Source: Methylovirgula sp. 4M-Z18
GTDB taxonomy: Bacteria > Pseudomonadota > Alphaproteobacteria > Rhizobiales > Beijerinckiaceae
Length of the DNA: 64,000 bases
Direction of reading: 5' to 3'
NCBI RefSeq assembly: GCF_037890675.1
Contig: NZ_CP149574.1
Coordinates: 1,488,001 to 1,552,000 of the forward strand
Shown here piece after piece: positions 57,380 to 64,000 of this stretch. The notes below the pieces were generated by a model. That model saw nothing but the letters and a program-made list of their open reading frames with translations. It was not told where the DNA came from and made no database searches. Position 1 is the first letter of the stretch. Every line of letters starts with the position of its first letter. A program made the translations under genes and the position numbers.

Positions 57380-58141
57380 TCACTGTGGCGGCATGCGCAG
57401 GGCGCCGTCGAGGCGGATGACCTCGCCGTTGAGCATGGGATTATCGATGATCGCCATCACGAGGCGCGCATATTCGTCCGGTTGGCCGAGGCGCGAGGGG
57501 AAGGGGACGCCGGCGCCCAGGCTCTGCTGCACATTTTCGGGGAGGCCGCGCAGCATCGCCGTTTCGAAAATCCCCGGTGCGATCGTCACGGCGCGAATGC
57601 CGAAGCGTGCGAGTTCGCGCGCAATCGGCAGCGTCATGCCGGCAACGCCGGCCTTGGAGGCGGCATAGGAGGCTTGCCCGATCTGGCCGTCGAAGGCGGC
57701 AATCGACGCGGTCGAGATCAGAACGCCGCGCTCGCCGCCCTCCAGCGGTTCCAGCGTCGAGGCGCCGGCGGCGACAAGGCGGATCAAGTTGAACGTGCCG
57801 ATGAGATTGACCTCAATGCCTTTACGAAAATCGTCGAGCGGCATCGGACCGTTGCGGCCCACCACCCGCGCGCCGGGCGCGATACCGGCGCAATTGACGA
57901 GAATGCGCGCCGAGCCCTGCGCCGCCGTCGCTGCGGCAACGGCGGCCTCGGCGCTTGCCGCGCTTGCGACATCGCATTGGAGCGCCAATGCGCCGATCTC
58001 CGCCGCGATTGTTTTTGCCGCCGCGAGGTTGAAATCCAGAATCGCGACCTGCGCGCCGGCGGCTCTGAGCGCCCGGGCGGTCGCTTCGCCAAGGCCTGAG
58101 GCGCCGCCCGTGACGATCGCCGGAATGTTCGCAACGCGCAT
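57380..58141 (-). CDS. Short-chain dehydrogenase (type 2 3-hydroxyacyl-CoA dehydrogenase-like)
   Basis: The 253-residue protein has the Rossmann motif TGGASGLGEATARAL near residue 10. NCAG (VNCAGIAPGARVVG), Ser in VLISTASIAAFDG and YAASK form the classical SDR active site. The long loop with VVGRNGPMPLDDFRKGIEVNLIGTFN and the end EVIRLDGALRMPPQ resemble type 2 3-hydroxyacyl-CoA dehydrogenases (HSD10-like). It probably oxidises 3-hydroxyacyl-CoA with NAD. It is convergent with the orphan effector gene. Confidence 0.8.
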   Translation of the reverse strand: MRVANIPAIVTGGASGLGEATARALRAAGAQVAILDFNLAAAKTIAAEIGALALQCDVASAASAEAAVAAATAAQGSARILVNCAGIAPGARVVGRNGPMPLDDFRKGIEVNLIGTFNLIRLVAAGASTLEPLEGGERGVLISTASIAAFDGQIGQASYAASKAGVAGMTLPIARELARFGIRAVTIAPGIFETAMLRGLPENVQQSLGAGVPFPSRLGQPDEYARLVMAIIDNPMLNGEVIRLDGALRMPPQ

Positions 58142-58218
58142 GTTTCCATCCCTTCAATGAATTCGTTTTAGCAACGGTGCGGGGACTGTAAGCCACAGCC
58201 TACGCGAAAGTCACGTTG

Positions 58219-58243
58219 TCATCCCGGGTCAATCCGCGGACGA
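58219..58243. repeat. Single-arm TCATCCCGGG repeat
   Basis: TCATCCCGGGTCAATCCGCGGACGA is a degenerate palindrome between the SDR and beta-lactamase genes. Confidence 0.45.
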
Positions 58244-58299
58244 TATCGAGGCCTTCTTGCGAGGTCTCTGGCCCCGATATCCTGGCCGCGTGTCGCCAT

Positions 58300-59136
58300 C
58301 TATTGCGCCTGGTCGAGCAGCGCCGGCAATTTCTGCAGGAAGGCCTCGCGCGCCCTCAAGCCGGCGCCGTCCTTGTGCGCTTCCGTATCCTGGATCTGGC
58401 GCACGAAGACCAGCGTGCGGCCTTCCTTCGTCGCCCAGCCGACGAACCAGCCGTAGCCATGCGCGTGGTCCTCGGCCCCTGTCGCGTCGCGCGGGAAACC
58501 GGTGCCGGTCTTGCCATGCACGTCCCAGCCGTTGGGCAGCGTCGCGATCTCGGTGAGCCGGTCGGTCATGTCATAGGCATGGGTCGAGACCGGCAGGGTG
58601 CGCTGCGCGATCTTCTCGAGAAAGGCAGCTTCTTCGAGCGGTGAGATTTTCAGCGACGAACTGTTCCAGGAATCGGTGAGGCCATCGTGTTTGCCCGGGT
58701 CGCCCGACACATCCTCGTTGCCGTAGTGGAACGCCTGGACGTAATGTTGGAAGCGCGCCTCGCCGAGGCTGCGCGTCACTTGCTGCGAATACCAGAAGAC
58801 CGAATTTTTGATCCAGCTCGTCGGGTCGATATCGGTCCGCCAGGCTGGGTTCCAAGCGGGATAGCCGGGGTGGAAGGATAGGACCGGCGTGTGTTCGTCC
58901 TTGAGGAAGCCCGCGTCATAGCCCATCAGGCTGATAGCGATCTTGAAGGTCGAGGCCGCGGTGACGCGTGTCTCGCATGCTCCCTCCTGCTGCATGATTT
59001 TCCCCGTCGCGGCGTCCGCGATCAAGGTGCAGCCGGGCGCGTCTTGCGCCTGGGCGGGGAGGGCGAGGAGGGGCATGCCCAAGAAGGCGGCTAGAAGGAG
59101 ACGGAACGGCGGTTGTTGTGTAAGCGAGAAAGCCAT
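58300..59136 (-). CDS. Class D (OXA-type) beta-lactamase
   Basis: This is a 278-residue protein from the ATG at 59136 with a signal peptide (cut after PAQA, residue 30). Class D motifs are visible: S62-T-F-K65 (acylation Ser and carboxylated Lys), S112-V-F (usual SxV has Val third; here Phe), F-H-Y-G-N (YGN 138-140), W157 in DSWNSSSL, and K209-T-G. Length fits. It hydrolyses beta-lactams in the periplasm. The spectrum cannot be read from sequence, and the Phe in the SxV motif may alter it. The codon pattern matches the surroundings, so it looks intrinsic rather than recently acquired. Confidence 0.85.
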   Translation of the reverse strand: MAFSLTQQPPFRLLLAAFLGMPLLALPAQAQDAPGCTLIADAATGKIMQQEGACETRVTAASTFKIAISLMGYDAGFLKDEHTPVLSFHPGYPAWNPAWRTDIDPTSWIKNSVFWYSQQVTRSLGEARFQHYVQAFHYGNEDVSGDPGKHDGLTDSWNSSSLKISPLEEAAFLEKIAQRTLPVSTHAYDMTDRLTEIATLPNGWDVHGKTGTGFPRDATGAEDHAHGYGWFVGWATKEGRTLVFVRQIQDTEAHKDGAGLRAREAFLQKLPALLDQAQ

Positions 59137-59507
59137 CGAAGCAACCTGTTGGAGGAAGAGGCGAAAATGCCGGTGCCGTTTCTGGCGGCGCATTGCGGCC
59201 GAATGGGGCTAGCGGCCGGGACGGCTGGCAACGGCGTTAACGGCCGGTTAAGCTGTGGATAAGCCGCCGCGCCCAGCAAATTTTGTGGTGCCCTCGAAAA
59301 TTTGCCGTGCCCTGCTGAGTGGGTCGCCGGTGGTCTGTTTAAGGGGGTTAGACGCAGGGAATAATCTCTTATTTAACAAATATTTGACTTGTCATCGTTC
59401 ATGTTACAAGAAACTGTCATCCCATTGTCATATGAATAATGGACTAGGCAGGTCAGAGGAATCTTCCTTCGAGGTTCCGCTTTTCGTTTCGTGTCACGGA
59501 TGGGGTC
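59137..59507. other. Divergent intergenic region between beta-lactamase and ABC permease
   Basis: The region is about 370 bases. The stretch 59360-59440 is AT-rich, with TTGACT near 59385 that could be a -35 box for the permease gene, but no good -10 follows. GTGGATAA lies near 59255. No gene or repeat is recognised. Confidence 0.45.
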
Positions 59508-61409
59508 ATGCTTCCGAGATTCGCCTCTTTATCCACGATGAGCCGCCGGGCATTGCCCAATCATTGGGATTTGATCGCAATGGCGATCATCTTCTCCATC
59601 ATCATCGCCATTACCAAGGGCGCGCACGGCATCAATGCCCCGCTGCCCAAATTGGAAGAAGCGCCGACGATCGACCTGTCCTATTGGAATCTGCCTTATT
59701 ACGCGATCCGCTCAGTGATCCGCATGGCGATCGCGATGGCCGCCTCGTTCGTCTTCACCTTTACATACGCCACGTGGGCAGCGAAGAGCCGGCGCGCCGA
59801 AATGGTGCTCATTCCGATGCTCGATGTGCTGCAATCGGTGCCGGTGCTGAGCTTTCTCACCATCACCGTCACGTTCTTCACCGACACGCTGTTTCCGGGC
59901 AGCACGCTCGGCGTCGAATGTGCCGCGATTTTCGCGATCTTCACCGCACAGGCCTGGAACATGGCCTTTTCCTTCTACCAGTCGCTGCGTACTGTGCCAC
60001 ATGACTTGAGCGAGGTCGCCGACGGCTTCCATCTTACGGGCTGGCAGAAATTCTGGAATCTTGAAACGCCTTTCGCCGTGCCGGGCTTGTTGTGGAACAC
60101 GATGATGTCGATGTCCGGCTCGTGGTTCTTCCTCGTCGCGTCGGAAGCGATTACCGTGCATGGCACGACGGTGAAACTGCCGGGCATCGGCTCCTATCTT
60201 GCAACCGCGATCGACGCCAAGGATTGGGGCGCGGTGATTGCGACCGTCATCACCATGTTCGTGGTGATCCTGATCTACGACCAATTGCTGTTCCGCCCCG
60301 TCGTCGCCTGGGCCGACAAGTTCCGCGTCGAATTGTCCGCCGCGCAAACCACCGACAAGTCGTGGCTGCTCGATTTGCTCAACCGCACGCGCTGGGTGCG
60401 CCACGCCTCGCGCCCGGTCCAGGACCTCTTCCGCCGCTTCACCCTGCTGCGCATCGATCGGGCTAGCATCGTCCCGAAGGTGTTGCTCGCGCTGCTCGTC
60501 GTGTTCTGGCTTTACCTCGCCAGGCATGTGTTTGACACGCAGGTTTACAATGACGGCACTTTTTTGCTGGCGCTGTTGCTCATCGTACCGATGTTCGTGC
60601 TCGCCAAATGGATTTGGGCGCCCAGCAGCGTGGCTGACGCTTCGCCCGCAACGTCTCGCCTCATCGACATCGCTTGGTTTGCCATCATCGTTCTTGGCTT
60701 TCTCTATGCCGCGTGGGAGATCGCGAGCTATGTGAGCCAGTCGCTGAGCATGAGCGACGTGTGGGAGACCTTCTGGCTCACCTGCTACACGCTGGCGCGC
60801 GTCGCCGTGCTGATGCTGCTCGCGACCATCTTCTGGGTGCCAGTGAGCGTGTGGATCGGCTTGCGCCCGCGCCTTGCCAGTTTCATTCAGCCGGCGGCGC
60901 AATTCCTGGCCGCTTACCCGGTCAACCTCCTGTTTCCGATCGCAGTGCCGCTGATGGCGATGTTCAATCTCAATCCCGACATCTGGCTCTCGCCGCTCAT
61001 CGTGTTCGGTACGCAATGGTACATCGTGTTCAACGTGGTGGCGGGCGCGTCGGCCTTCCCCAACGATTTGCGTGAAGTGTCGGCCAATTTCCACATCAAA
61101 GGCTGGCAATGGTGGAAGAATGTCATTCTGCCCGGCATCATGCCCTATTATTTCACCGGCGCGATCACGGCGTCGGGCGGTTCGTGGAACGCTGCCATCG
61201 TCGCCGAGACGGTGAAATGGGGCGACCAGACCTATAGCGCGCACGGCATCGGCGCCTATATCGCCGACGCTTCCGCGTCCACCGACGACAACGCCTTCCA
61301 AAAAGTCGTTCTCGGTACGGTGATGATGTCGATCTTCGTCATCCTGTTCAACCGCCTGTTCTGGCGCCGCCTCTATGCCTACGCCGAGCGCAAATTGCGG
61401 GTTGCGTAA
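59508..61409 (+). CDS. ABC transporter permease, two fused membrane domains (nitrate/sulfonate-type)
   Basis: This 633-residue protein is two homologous permease domains in one chain, each with about six membrane segments and an EAA loop. The loops are ADGFHLTGWQKFWNLETPFAVPGL near residue 175 and SANFHIKGWQWWKNVILPGIMPYY near residue 530. Such fused permeases belong to the nitrate/taurine/bicarbonate importer family. The ATG at 59508 is used; 59538 is an alternative. It works with the ATPase at 61507. No binding protein gene is adjacent, so the substrate is unknown. Confidence 0.82.
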   Translation: MLPRFASLSTMSRRALPNHWDLIAMAIIFSIIIAITKGAHGINAPLPKLEEAPTIDLSYWNLPYYAIRSVIRMAIAMAASFVFTFTYATWAAKSRRAEMVLIPMLDVLQSVPVLSFLTITVTFFTDTLFPGSTLGVECAAIFAIFTAQAWNMAFSFYQSLRTVPHDLSEVADGFHLTGWQKFWNLETPFAVPGLLWNTMMSMSGSWFFLVASEAITVHGTTVKLPGIGSYLATAIDAKDWGAVIATVITMFVVILIYDQLLFRPVVAWADKFRVELSAAQTTDKSWLLDLLNRTRWVRHASRPVQDLFRRFTLLRIDRASIVPKVLLALLVVFWLYLARHVFDTQVYNDGTFLLALLLIVPMFVLAKWIWAPSSVADASPATSRLIDIAWFAIIVLGFLYAAWEIASYVSQSLSMSDVWETFWLTCYTLARVAVLMLLATIFWVPVSVWIGLRPRLASFIQPAAQFLAAYPVNLLFPIAVPLMAMFNLNPDIWLSPLIVFGTQWYIVFNVVAGASAFPNDLREVSANFHIKGWQWWKNVILPGIMPYYFTGAITASGGSWNAAIVAETVKWGDQTYSAHGIGAYIADASASTDDNAFQKVVLGTVMMSIFVILFNRLFWRRLYAYAERKLRVA

Positions 61410-61506
61410 GATGGCGACGGAAGTTCTACGCGAAGCAAGCCGAGCCCTCTCGTCTCCGTATCAGCGGGGCGAAGGGATCACCGACAAATCACCAGTGAGT
61501 TAGCCC

Positions 61507-62811
61507 ATGCTCCAGCAAGCTCCCCATGCACTTCTCGAAGTGAAAAACGTCAGCCAGCGCTATCAGAAAGGCGGCGGCGATGGTCATCTCGTTCTCGATG
61601 AAGTGTCGATGTCGCTGAATGAGAATGAGATCGTCGGCCTGCTCGGTCGCTCGGGCTCGGGCAAATCGACGCTGCTGCGGATCGTCGCAGGCCTCAATTC
61701 GCCGTCGGACGGTGAGGCGATCTTCGACGGCAAGCCGATCGACGGGCCTGCCGAAGGCATTGCCATGGTGTTCCAGAGCTTCGCGCTCTTTCCCTGGCTC
61801 TCCGTGCTCGACAATGTGGAACTCGGTCTGCGGGCGCACAAAGTATCGCCGGAAGAGGCGCGCAAGCGGGCGCTGAAGGGCATCGACATCATCGGCCTCG
61901 ACGGGTTTGAATCGGCCTTTCCGAAAGAGCTGTCGGGTGGCATGCGTCAGCGTGTCGGCTTTGCCCGCGCCCTCGTGGTGCAGCCGAAAATCCTCTTGAT
62001 GGACGAGCCGTTCTCGGCGCTCGACGTGCTCACCGCCGAAACCCTGCGCACCGACCTTCTCGATCTGTGGACGGAAGGTCGCATGCCGACGAAATCGATT
62101 TTGATGGTGACGCACAATATCGAGGAAGCGGTGCAGATGTGCGACCGCGTGCTCGTGCTGTCGTCGAACCCGGGCAAGATCGCGGCCGAAATCAAGGTCA
62201 ATCTCACCCATCCACGCAACCGCGCCGACCCGGAATTCCGCCAATTGGTCGATCAGATCTACACACTGATGACCAAGCGCCAAGATCCGCGACAGACCCA
62301 GGGCGCCTTCCCCGGCATGGGCATCGGCATGATCCTCCCGCGCGTCTCTACCAACACCATGGCCGGCTTCATGGAAGCCCTGGTTGCGGCGCCCTACAAC
62401 GGTGTCGCCGACCTGCCGCATCTCGCCGACGACCTGACGATGGAGATCGACGAACTCTTCCCCGTCGCGGAAACGCTGCAATTGCTGCGCTTTGCCGAAC
62501 TCGCGGAAGGCGACATCAAGATCACCCCGGCTGGACGGCGTTTCGCGGAATCGGAAGTGGATGTACGCAAGCGCCTCTTCGGCGACCATCTCGTGACCTA
62601 TGTGCCGCTCGCCGGCCGCATTCGTCGCGTGCTCGACGAGCGCCCCACCCACGTCGCGCCTGCAAGCCGCTTCCGCGAAGAACTCGAGGACTACATGTCC
62701 GAAGATTACGCCGAAACGACGCTGCGTTCTGTGACCAACTGGGGCCGCTACGGCGAGCTTTTCGCCTATGACGAGGCGGCGCAGGTGTTCAGCCTGGAGA
62801 ACCCGCAGTAA
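61507..62811 (+). CDS. ABC transporter ATPase with AAA-associated C-terminal domain
   Basis: The 434-residue protein has Walker A GRSGSGKST, signature LSGGMRQR, Walker B ILLMDEPFSALD and the switch His in MVTHNIEEA, all in the first 240 residues. The last 180 residues (EALVAAPYNGVADLPHLADDLTMEIDELFPVAETLQLL...) form the AAA-associated C-terminal domain found on some nitrate/sulfonate-type ATPases, probably regulatory. It lies 97 bases after the permease gene and is surely its partner. Confidence 0.85.
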   Translation: MLQQAPHALLEVKNVSQRYQKGGGDGHLVLDEVSMSLNENEIVGLLGRSGSGKSTLLRIVAGLNSPSDGEAIFDGKPIDGPAEGIAMVFQSFALFPWLSVLDNVELGLRAHKVSPEEARKRALKGIDIIGLDGFESAFPKELSGGMRQRVGFARALVVQPKILLMDEPFSALDVLTAETLRTDLLDLWTEGRMPTKSILMVTHNIEEAVQMCDRVLVLSSNPGKIAAEIKVNLTHPRNRADPEFRQLVDQIYTLMTKRQDPRQTQGAFPGMGIGMILPRVSTNTMAGFMEALVAAPYNGVADLPHLADDLTMEIDELFPVAETLQLLRFAELAEGDIKITPAGRRFAESEVDVRKRLFGDHLVTYVPLAGRIRRVLDERPTHVAPASRFREELEDYMSEDYAETTLRSVTNWGRYGELFAYDEAAQVFSLENPQ

Positions 62812-62857
62812 GCGTGGAGCGCTACCGTCTTAAGTATGCGCCTATAAAAAGGCTTCC

Positions 62858-62888
62858 TTATCATCCCGGGCTTTACCCGGGATGATAA
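62858..62888 (+). terminator. Palindrome after the ABC ATPase gene (TCATCCCGGG family)
   Basis: TTATCATCCCGGG-CTTTA-CCCGGGATGATAA has perfect 13-bp arms. It is a dispersed repeat copy that can also stop transcripts from both sides, since the MFS gene converges here. Confidence 0.65.
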
Positions 62889-62981
62889 GTGTTAGTGTTA
62901 CGAGAGTCTGAGGCAAAGTAGTTGGAGTAATTTGCCGCTTCGGCCGCAAACATTTCCACCGGCCGGTCAACCCGCTGCTTC

Positions 62982-64000
62982 TTATTCGGCGCCGATCGCG
63001 ATTGCGGTTTCGTCCCTTTGATCGCTGCGCACGTTCAGTGAGAGAAACACCACAATCGCAGTCAGAATCGTGATGCCGGTGAGCACGTCGAGCAGCAGGC
63101 TAAAGGCGCTGCCGTAGTGCTGGACAATCTCGGCGGCGGGCATAGGCGCTAAGAGATCGGCGCCTTCCGCCATATTGCCGGTCACGAGCTTTTGCGCGGC
63201 GAGCGAGGCATTGCCTCCGGGAAGCCGCACAGCAATCACCCCCCCGAGAAGGGCGTTGACGAGCGCCAATGCGATGCATTCACCGGCCACGCGGATGGTC
63301 GAGAAAATGCCCGCCGCCATGCCAGCGCGCTCCTTCGGCACGACGCTCACCGCCAGCCCATCCATCAGGCCCCAAGGCAGGCTGATGCCGATGCCGATGG
63401 TGAGGAGCGGGCCGGCAAAAGCGTCGAGCTGCGTGCCGACCGGCATGCGGCTGAGCCAATAGAGCCCGCTGGCGCAAATGAGGAGGCCGATGCCGCACAG
63501 GAATGCCGGCGCGATCCAGCGCACAAGGAAGCCCGCGGCCAAGGGCAGGATCAGCAAGGGCGCGGAAAGGATGAACATCATGCGGCCAGTGAGCGGCTCA
63601 CCGATCTGCTCGATGCCAACGAAGCGGATCGGCATCAGCACGAGCAGCACGACGAAGGCATAGGCCGGCGCGGCCGCGAGAAGCTGGACGCCGACGAAGC
63701 GCGGAAAGCGGAACAGAGATAGATCGAGCATCGGCCTTGCCGCGTGCGTCTCGATCCGGACGAACCACGCGGCGAGAACCGCTGCTGCGGCCAGCAAGGC
63801 GAGAACGAGCGGGTCGCTCCAGCCGCTCGCCGGCGCCTGCAGCACGCCCCAGGTCAAAAGGCTCAAGGCGCCGGTGAAAGTGAGCGCGCCGGGCCAATCC
63901 AACGTGCGCGCTTCGGGGTCGTGCGACTCGCGCATGAACATCAGCGCCGTTGTGAAGGCGGCGCAAGTCAGCGCTACCACGAGCCAGAAGATCGAATGCC
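62982..64000 (-). CDS. MFS exporter, DHA2 (QacA/EmrB-like) family (partial, N-terminus off the window)
   Basis: The frame is open to the right edge (339 codons seen). The visible C-terminal part has about eight to nine membrane segments. The DHA2 layout DWPGALTFTGALSLLTWGVLQAPASGW, MLDLSLFRFPRFVG and PKERAGMAAGIFSTIRVAGECIALAL is recognisable as the later half of a 14-segment drug exporter. The GTG at 63980 is an internal codon; upstream residues (HSIFWLV) continue the frame. The substrate is unknown. Confidence 0.8.
   Translation of the reverse strand, partial: HSIFWLVVALTCAAFTTALMFMRESHDPEARTLDWPGALTFTGALSLLTWGVLQAPASGWSDPLVLALLAAAAVLAAWFVRIETHAARPMLDLSLFRFPRFVGVQLLAAAPAYAFVVLLVLMPIRFVGIEQIGEPLTGRMMFILSAPLLILPLAAGFLVRWIAPAFLCGIGLLICASGLYWLSRMPVGTQLDAFAGPLLTIGIGISLPWGLMDGLAVSVVPKERAGMAAGIFSTIRVAGECIALALVNALLGGVIAVRLPGGNASLAAQKLVTGNMAEGADLLAPMPAAEIVQHYGSAFSLLLDVLTGITILTAIVVFLSLNVRSDQRDETAIAIGAE

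Noticed and set aside
59712-61301. A 529-codon minus-strand frame.
   Set aside because: It is antisense to the two-domain ABC permease, His/Arg/Glu-rich with no membrane or domain pattern.

Overview
The window is GC-rich (roughly 60 percent or more by eye) and reads as chromosome of an alphaproteobacterium, most likely Rhizobiales (Beijerinckiaceae-like). The grounds are a Kdo hydroxylase, a GcrA-type motif, a YARHG protein, and many dispersed palindromic intergenic repeats of the kind common in that group. No rRNA, tRNA, CRISPR array, insertion sequence or integrase was recognised.

Layout. (1) 1-4.9 kb, chromosomal genes: a class V aminotransferase-like protein running off the left edge, Kdo hydroxylase, ketopantoate reductase and an SGNH hydrolase. 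(2) 5.0-7.9 kb, a small phage-like control island: an S24-type repressor transcribed rightward, facing four leftward genes that include a GcrA-like sigma-interaction domain and a VRR-NUC-like protein. The promoters carry ATACC-N5-GGTAT operators. (3) 8.0-14.5 kb, AAA ATPase, membrane and secreted proteins, and a secreted caspase-fold protein that has lost both catalytic residues. (4) 14.6-49.2 kb, the structural half of a contractile-tailed (myovirus-type) prophage in canonical order: promoter and leader terminator, small and large terminase (the large one frameshifted), portal, scaffold, capsid, connectors, sheath, tube, tail chaperone, tape-measure-like proteins, LysM, hub D, spike V, PAAR, W, J, I, two fibres, endolysin, holin and an Rz-like protein. 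Accessory genes sit inside it: a YARHG protein, a RusA-like protein, an acyltransferase, a methyltransferase and a chorismate mutase. (5) 49.3-64 kb, chromosomal genes: L-asparaginase, a polar amino-acid ABC transporter, glutathione peroxidase, SDR, class D beta-lactamase, a second ABC transporter and an MFS exporter. An orphan relative of the prophage tape-measure-like proteins lies here, next to a decayed Sel1 gene.

The most unusual feature is in 25.4-34.1 kb. The tail tube and frameshifting tail chaperone are present twice. Each pair is followed by a different protein of 639 or 659 residues, and these two share little except an equally spaced C-terminal motif. The tubes are almost identical (143/145 residues), while the chaperones, which normally bind the tape measure, have diverged to about 63 percent. 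A third protein of this size with a related C-terminus lies at 55.4 kb outside the prophage. Putative membrane or tail-anchored partner genes accompany the first two. I read this as an interchangeable tape-measure or effector system built on one sheath and baseplate. That reading is inference and has not been tested.

The frameshifted terminase, missing minor head gene, missing integrase, and host-type repeats between structural genes suggest a long-resident, possibly tail-only (tailocin-like) element.
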